Assembly (NCBI GenBank): GCA_949358305.1
Contig: OX442318.1
Location: 7,302,501 to 7,366,500, forward strand
Direction of reading: 5' to 3'
Length of the DNA: 64,000 nucleotides
Source of the DNA: Strigamia acuminata
Taxonomy: Eukaryota; Arthropoda; Chilopoda; Geophilomorpha; Linotaeniidae
Both the position numbers and the translations under genes were made by a program. Under the pieces are notes generated by a model. It was not told where the DNA came from. It saw only the letters and a program-made list of their open reading frames with translations, and did not search any database. Shown here piece by piece: positions 49,574-60,816 of this stretch. Within the stretch, counting starts at the first letter, position 1. Each line of letters begins with the position of its first letter.

Positions 49574-50946
49574 TGTTGCGATCCGGGATTTTATTCACGA
49601 AACTACTTACCTTGTTCGTGAATATCTCGCAATTGAGATCCCGTTGATAGGCCTTAAACTCTAATGCCTGTAAAATGGTGTCTAGGGGTATTTTTATGAA
49701 AGGAAAACAGCGGTTGACTTGAATAAAAATGACAAATATAATTTATTTGTTCGAAAATTACAAATGATTTGAATGAAATATAATAAAGGAATTTATTAAG
49801 AAATTAGCGGTTAAAATCAGGAAGGAAAAAAGAGGAAGAATTTGAAATGAAGAGAGTGAGCGGCGAGGTTCACTCTAAACAAAGGAAATGCGCTAACAAC
49901 AACGGCTGATCGTTGAGCGCGAATATTTGGCGCGCAACAAACGGCTGTTTGTTGCGCTGGAAAAATGGCGAGGCGGACTCGCCTGAGAAATATTATTTCT
50001 CGTTGGAACGATGACTTTTATCTGTGAACTCCGGAGGAAAGCTCGCAGGTGGCTCACAGATATCGGCTACGGTTCTCTACGAGAAGTTTGCCGTTGACGA
50101 CGACGATGAGTCTCGGAACAAGTCAACGAGACTCACAATTATCAGCAACGAGCGGGTAAAAATTCCTTCGCTCGTTCGATGGCGATCAACTGTAAACTCC
50201 GGAGGAAGCTCGCGGTGGTTTACAGTCTTCTCACGATGGTGCACGAGCAACGGTTTGCTCGATCGACGACGGCGAGTCGCGGATGAAATCAACGGGACTC
50301 GACGATGGCCGACGGTGAGCGGGTTTTCTCGGGCGTTACCCGAGATTCGTATTCAGAGCGCAAATGTGGCTGGTTCCACCGATAAAATGGTGGAAACAGC
50401 AGAATCTCAACTCACCAAAACGTGTAACACGGTCAGCACTAGAATCCTTTTGTTTGAAGTTCTCAGCGATGATCATTTGTGTTGTTGTTGTTGTTGGTGT
50501 GTGTCAAGAGTGAGTCAAACCGCCAAAATTTGGGGTTTTATGCACTCTCTGATCCTGCGCACAAAATATGCGTAGAGTGTTGATTTTGGTGCAATACAGG
50601 ATGTATTACATCACCATCATCACTCTGATGTAATGCTTTGGCCTAAAGAGGGTAAAGTGTGCCTGGGGGATTTCCGCTCGCAAGTCACACTTTTGGCGTG
50701 TGCCATACTAAACAATTACTTAGATAATTATTTAAGTGTGACAATCCTGCACCTGCAGGCCTGGCACACTTCGGATTTTCCCCAAATAGGGGTAAGAATA
50801 TGCTAGGGCAGTTCTCCTCTCCTAATTATGTAATTTGGTTTGGCGTGTGCCAAACCAAAATAATACGGAGTAATAAAAATATACAATTTCTTTAGTGGTG
50901 ACAAATTTATTTTAAATATAAATAAAAACACTTCAGGGTCACCACA
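49574..50946. mobile_element. Long solo LTR-like element, 1,373 bp, duplication ATAC
   Basis: TGTTGCGATCCGGG at the left, GTCACCACAATACA region at the right with terminus CACA, flanked by ATAC (49570-49573, 50947-50950). The paralogous site near 61985 is empty. A relative starts at 52737. GC-richer interior with GGCGAGGCGGACTCGCC and GTTACCCGAGATTCGTATTC shared between the two. Short frames inside have no family match; probably non-coding. Confidence 0.75.
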
Positions 50947-50999
50947 ATACAATCTTCTAAATTTTAATTATAAATTTTAAACAAGTACCATTAAAATTA

Positions 51000-51840
51000 G
51001 TTAAAATTAGTTATTTTCTTCCATCATTAACGCTTGATTGAAAATCCGCTTTATTTATTCTCTAAGTTATAGCTAAGCAATTAAAATATTCAACTCCAAA
51101 TACCAGTTGCCAAAAGTGGACATTTATTAAAACGTACTGGGCAATAAACCAATCTTAATGTGTGAAAGAAAACTCTTTCTTTTTCTCTAAGAGACGGGGG
51201 TGAGGTTAGTGGACTGAAGAAAAATTTAGAAGTTGTTTTATTTTACCGTATAACTTTAGAATTAATTTTCCCGGAAATGGCAATCTGTGCATTCTGAAGA
51301 AAATATTGCAATTGAGTATATTTGATAATCGTTGACACTAGATGGCACTTGAAATAATTAATTATTTTCGGTGGTGTACCAATCAGGTCCGGTACAAAAT
51401 TGCACAAAACACGAGCAAAATTAATCAAAAGTTGAAGTAGTTTTGAGAGACAAGAGATAAAATAAGTATGGGGTTGGTTGTCAAATGCAAGATCACTTGC
51501 TCCCATTGTACATCGCTCCAACCTGCTGGAAGTTTGCATCATATATTAAGTGGTTAGGATTACTGCTTGGTGTTCTGATAACTAATCGATAATTTTCACT
51601 TTATTTGCACTACATGGGTGTGAAGCCACCGACTAAAGTTGAGAAAACATTACTTGGAAGTCTTGGCGCTGTACTTAATATAGTCATGAACCAAATTTTG
51701 AATCCCTGGAAATTTTTTTTAAAAAATGTAAACTTCGTTCACTTCACATGCACAACAGCTGTTATCAACATAAAAAGCAATGAAAACTACTGCTTTACTA
51801 AAAAAAAAAGTTGTTTTTTTCATCTTCCCGTAAAATAAAA
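51000..51840 (+). pseudogene. Secreted helical peptide gene, copy 3 (broken)
   Basis: Upstream module at 51030-51100 (ATTAACGCTTGATTGAAAAT), then intron-like sequence. A last-exon homologue at about 51615-51715 encodes a segment like the mature peptide (VEKTLLGSLGAVLNIV), but the acceptor TTACAG has become TACATG. No signal-peptide exon is present. Sequence after 51760 is non-coding with a polyadenylation-like AATAAA at 51834. Confidence 0.65.
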
Positions 51841-52686
51841 CATGTTAATTTAACCCTCAGAGGCATAGAAGTAAAATGTGTCGTTCTGGTATAAGGCATT
51901 ACGGATTTATGGACAATTATTTCAGGTAATTTAGTTAAAGTGCCGTTTTGATTTTTGAAAGTTTGCAACTAATTTTATAGAGGGCGCTAGTTATGAACAA
52001 GGAGAAAATATATATTTTTTACAAACTAGTGGTTGGTTTAAACACTACTGATAAATGCGAAAAGCTGTTAACTGAAGCGCTCTTTCTTAACGAAGCAAAG
52101 CCAGCTGGAGTTTTAAGGGGTAGAAAATTTGCATTTAGCATAATTAATTAAATAAATGACGAATGACTTAAAATTTCACCCGAGTTAAGGTTCCGTATGA
52201 TATAAACAAAATCACAAATTTTCAGCAAAAAAAATGGATAGGAAAAAAAATTTTTCTATTCAAGAAAGAGCTTGTCCATAAATCCGTCTTGCCTTATGCC
52301 TCCAAGAGTTAAAAAAAAATTCGTTATAATAAACGTGAACTTAAACTTAGTTCACTTTGGGAAAAATTAGAGTGAGCGGACTGCGTTCACATGGTCATGA
52401 AGATGAACTTGTAAGTTTTTCCAATTCAGTGGACGAGATACAATACAGTGTGATTTTAGATCTGCCTCCAAAAAAAACTGTATTCTAAACGTTTCCTGTT
52501 ACTGCGTATTATACACTTTAATACTTTTTCTTATTAAAATTTAATGTTATTTAATATTTATGTGCAATTAATTCACACCAAAATGGGATTCAAAAATCCA
52601 AAAATGTATTAAATAAATAAATAAATAAACAGATAAATAAATAAAAACAATGCAAACATACAATTAGGTTAATACGGACTAAATAT
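51841..52686 (+). repeat. Segmental duplication block next to the transporter exon
   Basis: Matches 62205-62945: TTTAACCCTCAGAGGCATAG, GTGTCGTTCTGGTATAAGGC, AGAGGGCGCTAGTTAT, TTAACTGAAGCGCTCTTTCT, and an (AAATAAAT)n run. Non-coding. Confidence 0.75.
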
Positions 52687-52736
52687 TCATTCAACTGCTT
52701 CTTTCCTACACGGTTTCTTGTTTCTTTGGGACGTGC
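52687..52736 (-). pseudogene. Truncated copy of the monocarboxylate transporter last exon
   Basis: Fifty bases equal to the 3' end of the exon at 62946-63148: same stop, last codons KEAVE. Cut at 52737 by an LTR-like element. Shows that the left unit once extended into the transporter gene. Confidence 0.75.
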
Positions 52737-54010
52737 TGTTGCGATCCGGGAATTTTGTCACAAATACTTACCAAATTCGTGACAAACTCGCAATCGAGAT
52801 GCCGTTTATAGGGCTTAAACTCTGTTGCCTGTAAAAGATGTCTAGGGGTGAAAAAATAACAAGTTTGTTTGAAATAAAATGACAAATGTTTTATTCGGTA
52901 TAAATTACAAATATTATTTGAAATATAATAAGAATTAACTATTAAATCTAATAAATTAATGACTAGGAATTAATATAAAGTTAGGAGAAAGAGAAATGAA
53001 AAGTGAACGACAATGCTCACGAGAAGCAGATGAAAATAGCGGTGTTTGTTGCGCACAAAATGGCGAGGCGGACTCGCCGGGAAAAATTGTGCTGCGCGTA
53101 CGATGGCAGTTGCTGTGAGCTCCGGACAAGCCGACGGTAACTCCCAGACAGTGGTGATGGTTCACGGCAAGCATGGGTGTTGAAACAACAGTAGCTGCAT
53201 TCAAAAATTAAAATAACAATTTTAGTTTAGGTGTATTTTAAGTTTTAACATGGGGTTAAACAGGAAATGATGTCATTTTTGGTTTAAAATTGAAGTAAAA
53301 CAAAAAATATTTTAGTTTTTGAATGCAGCTAGTGAAAAATTACACTCGTTCGTACGATGGTCGTGAAGGCGAGTTCCGGACAAGTGAACGGTAACTCGCA
53401 GACAATAACGATGGTTCACGGCGAGTGGGTTTGCTGTGGCGACGACGGCGTGCCCGGACAAGTCGACGGAGCATGCAATAACCGTCAGTGAGCGGTTGCT
53501 CGGGCGTTACCCGAGATTCGTATTCTGTGTGTGTTTAATACAGTACACACAAAAGAAGTTATTTTCACGGTGTGAAAATAACAGTGAATCTCAACTCACA
53601 AAACGGTCCACTGTCAATACTTGAAGTCTGGTTCGAAGCAGTGATGTTGTGGGTTGTTTGTGATGATATTGAGAGTGAGCTTGGACCACAAAATTTGGAG
53701 TTATACACACACTCTGATTCTGCGTACTAAATGTGCCCAGAAAGCTTATTTTGGTGTAACAAAGTAATTTGTTGCACCAAAACCGTTTATTTTGCACCAT
53801 GCCCTGGCCAAAAAAGGGGGTGAAGTGTGCCTAGCCACGCTTCGGTTCCGCGCACTAAATGTGCGCCATGAGCTAAATTTAGTGCAAAAGTGTGGCAATT
53901 CTGCTCCTGCAGGCCTGGCACACTTCATATCTGCGCACTAAATGTGCGCAATTAGCTTGATTTGGTGCAACAAGGGATTTGTTGCTTATTAGCGAGGGAC
54001 AATAATAGCC
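52737..54010. mobile_element. Second LTR-like element (relative of 49574-50946)
   Basis: Begins TGTTGCGATCCGGGAATTTT; shares GGCGAGGCGGACTCGCC and CGGGCGTTACCCGAGATTCG with the first copy but is diverged, and its right end is not resolved. Carries a small nested MITE at about 53192-53331. Confidence 0.6.
53192..53331. mobile_element. Small MITE, TAGCTGCATTCAAAAA ends
   Basis: About 140 bases with inverted termini TAGCTGCATTCAAAAATTAA and its complement. The same terminus lies in the centre of the palindrome near 44965. Confidence 0.65.
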
Positions 54011-54128
54011 CATCTTATACAAGAGGATTTTCAGTTATACCTTGTTCGCACCAAAAAGCTTGTGCTAGCCTGAAATTTAAATCTACTTCTGAAAGATGTA
54101 GTCTGCAAAATGATTAAGCTAATGTGTT
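54011..54128. repeat. Copy of transporter intron sequence
   Basis: Matches 63246-63358 (TTATACAAGAGGATTTTCAG, CTAGCCTGAAATTTAAATCT). Extends the duplicated transporter segment beyond the LTR at 52737, with the rest of the exon deleted. Confidence 0.7.
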
Positions 54129-54339
54129 CGCACGAAGAATCATCTTAACCCCAGCGTTTTGGCGTGTTTTGAAAAATGATAAAATAAGTTTTTGCGGGCT
54201 GCATATTTCCCTTACCTATGACCGTCAAATTCGCTTTGGTCTCGGCAATGGGTGTCCCGTGACTTCGCATTCGAATTTAAAAGCGAATCCTACTTAGGCG
54301 AACCCTGGCTCCAGTTTCCGCTTGAAATTCGGCCTCGGA
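54129..54339. other. Segmental duplication junction region
   Basis: About 210 bases between the transporter-intron copy and the U2AF1 3'UTR copy; no match elsewhere in the window and no gene. The tandem junction must lie here. Confidence 0.45.
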
Positions 54340-54749
54340 TGGATATATTCATGTACCGATGAAATTAATAAAAATCGCTTCCTTACGTACATTATTGGGA
54401 GTTATTAACATGAATCGCAATTAATTTTAATTTTAGAGGAAAATATGTTTTTACTACGAGAAGGATAAGTATGATTGAATAAAATGGATTTTAAAAAATG
54501 GTGGATGTACCTGAATTCACAAGAAGCCAATACTTGGTTGGATAAAATAAAATGAACAATTGGGGAGTCGGATGTTCAATTCGCATCAAATGATAAACTA
54601 AACTATCCAATTGTGACTTTAAATTTGACTCAGAAGACCATCTTTTGGGGATTTTGCTGTATTTTCACCCATTTAAAAGAATGGATAACTTTGAAGATGA
54701 CTTTGCGAGTCAAATCTTCCTATTCAACCGCATTATTAGAATTTGTATA
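54340..54749 (+). repeat. Copy of U2AF1 3'UTR/flank
   Basis: Matches 348-655 closely (TTCATGTACCGATGAAATTA onward). Retains about 90 bases before the foldback MITE that are deleted in the left copy. No U2AF1 coding sequence here. Confidence 0.75.
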
Positions 54750-55491
54750 CCGGGTGGCCCAAACAAAACCGGCCTGACAATACAAAGAGTGACTCAAAAA
54801 ATGTGTTTATTGTTCACTTAAATATATATTAATTATTAGTTGTGGACAGTGTTGTTTAATTAATGTTTCTGGTGCTGTTTCTTCCGCTTTTTCGTTTGGG
54901 GTTTAGTTTTTGACGATCAGGGATTTCGTTCTCGAGATATTTGCGATTTGAATCAATTTTTGTTCCAAATTCGCCAAGTTTGTGGTAATTTTTTAATCTC
55001 TTCAGTGGTAATTTTTTAATCTCTTCAGTGGTAATTTTTTAATCTTTTCAGTGGTACTTTTGTGAATTTCTTCAGATGTAACAGTACGAGATCGCGAGAG
55101 ATTTTGTCAGATTTTACTAAAGTAAAGCAGTACAGGTACAGCACCACTACCACAAGTACTGTATACTGGTACCAGTAACGCTAAAGAAATCCACAAAAGT
55201 ACCACAAAATCTGAAATTCAGGAATGACGAGTGCAATAAAACTTGGTGAATTGGGCCAAAAATTGATTTCAAACGCAAAAATGTTGAGAACGAAATAGCT
55301 CCGATCGTCAAAAAATTATCACTAAACGCAAGAGTGGAAAAAACTGCAGCAGAAACGTTAATTAAACAACACTGCCCACAACTAAAATAATTAATAGCCT
55401 ATATATTTAATTGAACAGTATATACATTTTTTTGAGACAACCTTAGTGACCCACTTTGTATTGTCGGGCCAGTTTTATTTGGGCCACCTGG
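54750..55491. mobile_element. Foldback TA-site MITE, 742 bp
   Basis: TA duplication (54748-54749, 55492-55493); termini CCGGGTGGCCCAAAC and complement CCAGGTGGCCCAAAT. Inverted arms of roughly 300 bases around a centre near 55140. No transposase. Its left arm is also at 665-895. Confidence 0.8.
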
Positions 55492-55529
55492 TATTTTTAA
55501 GAAAAAATGTATCCAGACTTTTCACTCAC

Positions 55530-55673
55530 TGTATAAACATTAAAGTGTGCCACGTGATCGCAATCCACTAATGATAATAAAGTAGTTTTTTGAACTGCAA
55601 TTTGATTCTGAGGGGTCCGACATTTATCCAAATCTCTGAGAAGTCCTTCTGAATCTTCGAATTTTGAATTCAT
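55530..55673 (-). CDS. Orphan first coding exon of an unrecognised gene, copy B
   Basis: ATG at 55673, 48 codons, ends HFNVYT at a consensus donor GTGAGTG; starts MNSKFEDSEGLLRDLDKC. Counterpart of 8377-8520. Better preserved splice site than copy A, so this one may still be used. Following exons would lie to the left (below 55530), where only the MITE and the U2AF1 3'UTR copy are found; they may be beyond the window or lost. Function unknown. Confidence 0.5.
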
Positions 55674-56980
55674 ATCTATATTTTATGAAAAAAAGAATAC
55701 AAATTAAAAAACTGAGAAAAACCTTAAACTTATGTTTATTGAATCCCATCTGAATCTTTCGAATCTCTGACGGGCAGATTCTGATTGTCGTACCTCTGGT
55801 TTATATATAAGATATATATATTAAACATATTAAGGTAATGTTTAATATTTAATATACAGTACATTGCCCCTTGAAACCAAACAACTTTTCTTTGGATCAT
55901 TTGTCAATCAAATGTTTTGTTTTGCTCTTATTTCGAAATTTCACGTTAGGTGCCTCATCCTGGTTATGGTTAATGTTTTAAATGAAATTTTGGTCTAAAT
56001 TTGATAATGATATACAAATTTTATATACATTTTTTTTTATTTTGAATTGCGTATCACTTATAAGGTATTTTAATAAAGATTAATTTGAATGAAAAAGACA
56101 ATGTGTGACCAGCTGCTCTTGCGTGCTGATCACTGCACTGCAACACAATGCACTTGGCACCGCTCCAGCGCCTTTCTCGTCTCTTGCGCAGCCTGTTGCG
56201 GTCCTCCGCAACCAGGTGGAGCTGCGGGCCATCGATTAGGAGAATCTAGCTCCGGAAGTAGGTGGGCTTCATAGGGACTCATCAGTGCAGTTGTGCCACG
56301 TCCATCGTACTTTCTCTGTAACTTAAAACGGCGTTTCCCAAACGTTAACCGACCACGCGTGTCTTACGATCCGACGATCGCCGTGAAACGCGGTCTGATT
56401 AGGTATGGCTTGAGTAGCCATTGCATTTTGGAAATAGACCATGGGACACTGCATCCTACCCCTAGACTATAATAAAAGCCATAACAAAAACTATATTGTA
56501 TTTCTGTGTATTTCGTGGGATAATTCATCCTGCTTGTTGGGATCAGCACTTCGTGGTCATCCCCTGACCACGTGGCCTTTGTCCGAACACTCACAAATGT
56601 GCATTTGTTATTTTCATAAAGCCTTGCGACGTTGCAGGTTATTTTGGCGTTTTATATAAAATTTTAAAAATGTTTATTACAAATTTTAATCAATGGCTAT
56701 TAAAATTTCATGTTTGCAAAAATCATAAATTGTGCGCACTTAATTAGTTTAATTCTTCTGTCATTAAAGCTTGATTGGGAATACGCTTTATTTATTTTAT
56801 AAGTTCTCTGTCTAACTCACTTTTATAATAAAACTCTATAAATCAAAATTTCGAACCCACAAACACACAAATTTATAAAAAAAATTATGAATTTATACTA
56901 CTCTTGCATAGTCAATGTCTCTAATAAAATTATGCACTATATATAAACTTGATAATAATTTACAAATTTCATATAGAGAT
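55674..56980 (+). repeat. Segmental duplication block (right copy of 24235-25445)
   Basis: Same order as the left copy: ATATTTAATATACAGTACAT, GAAATTTTGGTCTAAATTTG, solo LTR 56104-56595, upstream module at 56700-56850, then the empty sites for the elements at 25448 and 26023. Lacks the Polinton. Confidence 0.75.
56104..56595. mobile_element. Solo LTR, right copy, with internal deletion
   Basis: Same termini and the same AATG flanks (56100-56103, 56596-56599) as 24527-25126, so the insertion predates the segmental duplication. Part of the GC-rich interior is deleted. Confidence 0.85.
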
Positions 56981-57055
56981 TGATTTGAAAAACAAATACC
57001 ATACTCGTTTGTTGTTTGCAAAAGGCTTTTTGACCGTGAGAGGTTTTATTTTAGA

Positions 57056-57345
57056 GTTTTATATAAAATTCTAAAACAATTTTTATAAAACGTTTATAAA
57101 ATTTTTATAAAATTTTTATAAAATTTTTATAAAACGTTTATAAAATTTTTATAAAACGTTTATAAAATTTTTATAAAACGTTTATAAAATTTTTATAAAA
57201 CGTTTATAAAATTTTTATAAAACGTTTATAAAATTTTTATAAAACGTTTATAAAATTTTTATAAAACGTTTATAAAATTTTTATAAAACGTTTATAAAAT
57301 TTTTATAAAACGTTAAGAAAAATTTTATAAAATTTTTATGACTTT
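57056..57345. repeat. 22-bp AT tandem array
   Basis: About ten units of AACGTTTATAAAATTTTTAT plus AA, flanked by simpler AAATTTTTATA units. Upstream of peptide gene 4. Confidence 0.85.
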
Positions 57346-57540
57346 AATAAAGATTAATTTGAATAAAAAATACAATGTGCATTTGTTGTTTACATAAGGC
57401 CTTGCGACGTTACAGGTTATTTTGGCGTCTTATATAAAATTTTATAAATTATTATTATAAATTTTAATCAATGACCAATAAATTTAATGTTTGCGAAAAT
57501 GATAAATTGTGCGCACTTAATTGGTTTTATTCTTCTTCTT
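57346..57540 (+). repeat. Peptide-gene flank module with unoccupied LTR site
   Basis: GATTAATTTGAATAAAAAAT, ACAATGTGCATTTGTTGTTT, CCTTGCGACGTTACAGG, then the start of the upstream module (TTTGCGAAAATGATAAATTG), cut at 57540 by the next AT array. Confidence 0.7.
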
Positions 57541-57770
57541 TTTATACATTTTTATAAAATTTTTATACATTTTTATAAAATTTTTATACATTTTTATAGA
57601 ATTTTTATACATTTTTATAAAATTTTTATACATTTTTATAAAATTTTTATACATTTTTATAAAATTTTTATACATTTTTATAAAATTTTTATACATTTTT
57701 ATAAAATTTTTATACATTTTTATAAAATTTTTATACATTTTTATAAAATTTTTATACATTTTTATAAAAT
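57541..57770. repeat. 21-bp AT tandem array before peptide gene 4
   Basis: About eleven units of CATTTTTATAAAATTTTTATA. Open frames across it (IFIKFLY) result from the 21-base period. Confidence 0.9.
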
Positions 57771-57945
57771 TGTTACAAATATTCATTATAAATTTTATTT
57801 AATTAGGGTACAATTAAACTTTAATGTTTACCAAAACTATAAATTGTGTGCACTTAATTAGTTTTATTCATCCATCTCTAAGGATTGATTGGAATTACGT
57901 TTTATTTATTCTATAAGTCACAGCTAAGCAATTAAAATATCAAAC

Positions 57946-57953
57946 TATAAATA
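57946..57953 (+). promoter_or_regulatory. TATA box of peptide gene 4
   Basis: TATAAATA in the same context as 48340-48347; the 5'UTR exon follows and ends at 58033 before GTAAGC. Confidence 0.6.
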
Positions 57954-58095
57954 CCGGAGTCAAAAGTTGTCATTCACAACTCCACTTTGAAGATTCATCA
58001 TCTGTGCAACTGTACTCTGTAGGAAAAACTTTGGTAAGCATAAATAGTCATATTTAGTTTAACTTTATTTTACTTTATTTTTTCTGTCACAGAAC

Positions 58096-60816
58096 ATGAA
58101 GAATACTGGTTTGAAACTCGCATTCATCGCGGTCTGCTTGGCGTCTTTTTTACTGACATGTGAAGCTGCTTCAGTCGCACAGCAACCGGGTGAAGACAAT
58201 AAGTACGTTGTATTACGGTAAACCAGTCTTAACGTGTGAAAGAAAAAGGCGGAAGTTGTTTCGTTTAATCAAAAATGTTATTAGTTTTGAGGGTCAAAGG
58301 ATAATAAGAAAAATATCGAGTTGGTTGTGTTATCACAAGTCACTTGCTCTCATTTCGCAATGTTTGTCATTCAAATAACAAATAATTTTCACTTTATTTG
58401 CATTACAGAAGTGGACCTGGTGATGGACTGAAAAAGGGAGATCACAAGTAAGACGATATTTAAAAAAATTTAATATTTAAGAAATATTTGAGAGATTTTC
58501 AAATGTGTCAATTGTTGTAAATTAAACGACACGACACACGTTGTAACGGTGAAAAATGACAAGTGAGTTTTATTTCAAAAAGGGAGGGTTAAATACAGTT
58601 GTGGGGTCAAAAGAACTCTCTCCTATTGGTTGGTCAAGAAGGTCAGTGACAGTTCACGACCCTAAGTTTCTTCTTGCTTTGTCCACAACGTCCTGTTCCT
58701 AATACTTAGGGGTCAATGGCAACATTGGTGCCTGTCAATCAACAACAAACGCAACATTGGCGCCTGTAAACTCCAACAAATTCCTCCCACAGGTCGGCAA
58801 TGTTGCTCAATAAAGTTTATTCATTTTTTTTTTTTTTTCACAATTGTGCTGTTCTCAAATCGCCTCTCTCTTCCTGGTTCGAATTGTTCGTTTTTCTCGT
58901 GTCTTAAATCGTATTTTCTTTTTGTGGCCCAATTTCTGCCCGCGGCCTGAATTAAATTTCCCGGTTACTCACGCCTTGTGTAGGTCTTGTTGCACCATCG
59001 CTTGTCTTTTCTTTGTTTCGCAATCGTCTCCTTTTCTTCTCGTCTTCGTCTTCGTCTCGAATCGCCTCGTCTTGTCTCGTCTCGTCTACGTCTCAAATCG
59101 CCTCGTCTCGTCTACGTCTCAAATCGCCTCGTCTAGTCTCGTCTACGTCTCAAATCGTCTCGTCTCAATCGTCGTCGCTCTGGATAATATCTACCGCCGA
59201 GTGTACCTTTCTAGTACGGCCATCCGTCGTTTTCGTTCTCCGCGTCGTTGTTTTCACTCACAAATGCGCGCAAGGTCCTTTCCTTTGGTGTGTTATATCT
59301 TTGGTTGTTTCCCTGCCTCGGTTGGGCGCAGTTCGTCGCTTTGTGCCCCGTTCCTTGGCAGTTGAAACATTTCGTCGGATTTCTGCAATCGCTGGCCATG
59401 TGACCGGTCATGTCACAATTGTAACATCTTCTTTCGTCCGACCGCTTTTCGTACCGTTTAACTGTCGATTTATACGCAGCATCCGATGGTTTCTCCTCGT
59501 CTTCTCGTTTCGTCCTTCTGTCTTCCGCTAATTTCAGTGTGTCTCGAATGTGTTGCATTGTTAGGTTTTCTCGCTGTTCTAGCGCCAAAACGTTCTGGTC
59601 AAATTCCCTTCGCAACCCCTGCATCGCAAAGAATCGCACATCGTGATCGTCCACCGCCTTCCCAAGTTGTAAACTCTCATTTTGTAGTGCTTCAATGCGG
59701 TTTAGATATTGGTCCACGGTCTCCGTTTTCGTCATCTCGAATCTCGATAATTTGATGTTACACATTAACTGGAGGTTTTTTGTTTTCGCCGCCATGCTGC
59801 TTTCAATTTTTGCCCATAGTTCTTTTGCATTTTCTTCCGATTGATGGCGTAATACTTGTTCCGCTGATAACGTGTTGATGATAATCTCCATCGCCTCCGA
59901 ATTTTCATCGTCCCATTCGTCCCACTTCTTCTCCATTTCAGCGCAATTGGCATCTTCCGCTTTCCCACGTGGCGGCTCGTCCGCCAAAATGACCTTCTTC
60001 CACAATTTCCGGCTCTTCAAAATCGTTTTTATCCGTCGGGACCACAACAGATAGTTTTTGTCGTCTAGTAGCTCCACCTGCGCGAACACATTGTATTTTT
60101 TGGTCGTCATCTCGTCACTTCTTTTTACGTCTCGAAATTTCCGCGTGGTTGGCAAATTCTTCTAGTTACAATCGCTTTTTTTCAACAATTCATCAACGCA
60201 TCAAAAATTCAAAGTCATTGTTTGCCGTTTGATCCAACCGTCCTCTCTGCTACCATTTGTTGTAAATTAAACGACACGACACACGTTGTAACGGTGAAAA
60301 ATGACAAGTGAGTTTTATTTCAAAAAGGGAGGGTTAAATACAGTTGTGGGGTCAAAAGAACTCTCTCCTATTGGTTGGTCAAGAAGGTCAGTGACAGTTC
60401 ACGACCCTAAGTTTCTTCTTGCTTTGTCCACAACGTCCTGTTCCTAATACTTAGGGGTCAATGGCAACATTGGTGCCTGTCAATCAACAACAAACGCAAC
60501 ATTGGCGCCTGTAAACTCCAACATCAATCAGGACCTGTGAAGTTTTTCAAATTCAGGCGCAAAATTGATTAAAATTAGATATAGTTTTGAGAGGCAGGGA
60601 CAAGAAAAGTATGAAAAGAGTTGATCGTCGTGTTAGCTAACAAATAAAAGCAGTGTTTAGGACTAATGACATGGCGTTCAGATAACAAATTGATAATTTT
60701 CACTTTTGCATTACAGGGATGTGGAGCCAGACCCAAAGGCAGTAGCAAAAATTTGGGGAGCATTGCTTGGAGCTGCTGCTCATGTTATTGGTGCAGCCAT
60801 AAGCAAATACGGCTAA
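58096..60816 (+). CDS. Secreted amphipathic helical peptide, gene 4 (intact, large last intron)
   Basis: Exon 1 (UTR) to 58033; coding exons 58096-58202, 58409-58447 and 60717-60816; phases match gene 2; 81 codons plus stop, AATAAA just after. Signal peptide starts MKNTGLKLAF. The propeptide is four codons shorter than gene 2 in its middle exon. The mature segment is an Ala/Ile/Leu-rich helix with one Trp and few Lys, ending Tyr-Gly (likely amidated Tyr). The mature exon differs from gene 2 far more than the signal exon does, as in fast-evolving defence or venom peptides. The last intron holds a 2-kb Copia-type element, but splice sites are intact. Confidence 0.8.
59040..59166. repeat. CGTCTCGTCTACGTCTCAAAT minisatellite
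   Basis: About four imperfect copies of TCGTCTACGTCTCAAATCGCC and shorter CGTCTCGTCT units, in the 3' untranslated part of the gag-only element. Confidence 0.7.
59211..60110 (-). CDS. Copia-type Gag with two zinc knuckles
   Basis: 299 residues from ATG 60110; the frame extends upstream without ATG. N-terminal LLDDKNYLLWSRRIKTILKS is the Copia gag (UBN2/DUF4219-type) opening, followed by the helical core (AKELWAKIESSMAAKTKNLQ, VDQYLNRIEALQNES). Knuckles CYNCDMTGHMASDC and CFNCQGTGHKATNC lie near the C-terminus. The stop comes where a protease would begin in a full element. Could package its own RNA and rely on a full Copia for reverse transcription. Confidence 0.85.
   Translation of the reverse strand: MTTKKYNVFAQVELLDDKNYLLWSRRIKTILKSRKLWKKVILADEPPRGKAEDANCAEMEKKWDEWDDENSEAMEIIINTLSAEQVLRHQSEENAKELWAKIESSMAAKTKNLQLMCNIKLSRFEMTKTETVDQYLNRIEALQNESLQLGKAVDDHDVRFFAMQGLRREFDQNVLALEQRENLTMQHIRDTLKLAEDRRTKREDEEKPSDAAYKSTVKRYEKRSDERRCYNCDMTGHMASDCRNPTKCFNCQGTGHKATNCAQPRQGNNQRYNTPKERTLRAFVSENNDAENENDGWPY

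Larger units (their letters stand above)
58513..60523 (-). mobile_element. Gag-only Copia-type LTR element (TR-GAG type), 2,011 bp
   Basis: Identical-looking 266-bp LTRs (58513-58778, 60258-60523; TGTTGTAAATT to CTCCAACA), target duplication TCAAT (58508-58512, 60524-60528). Minus-strand order: LTR, primer site TGGTAGCAGAGAGGACGG complementary to initiator tRNA-Met, gag, polypurine GTGGGAGGAATT, LTR. No protease, integrase or reverse transcriptase. LTR likeness and the intact gag suggest a recent insertion, in the last intron of peptide gene 4, opposite to the gene. Confidence 0.92.

Noticed and set aside
59013-59531. Ser/Arg/Val-rich plus-strand ORFs opposite the Copia gag
   Set aside because: Shadows of the minus-strand gag and of the CGTCTC minisatellite.
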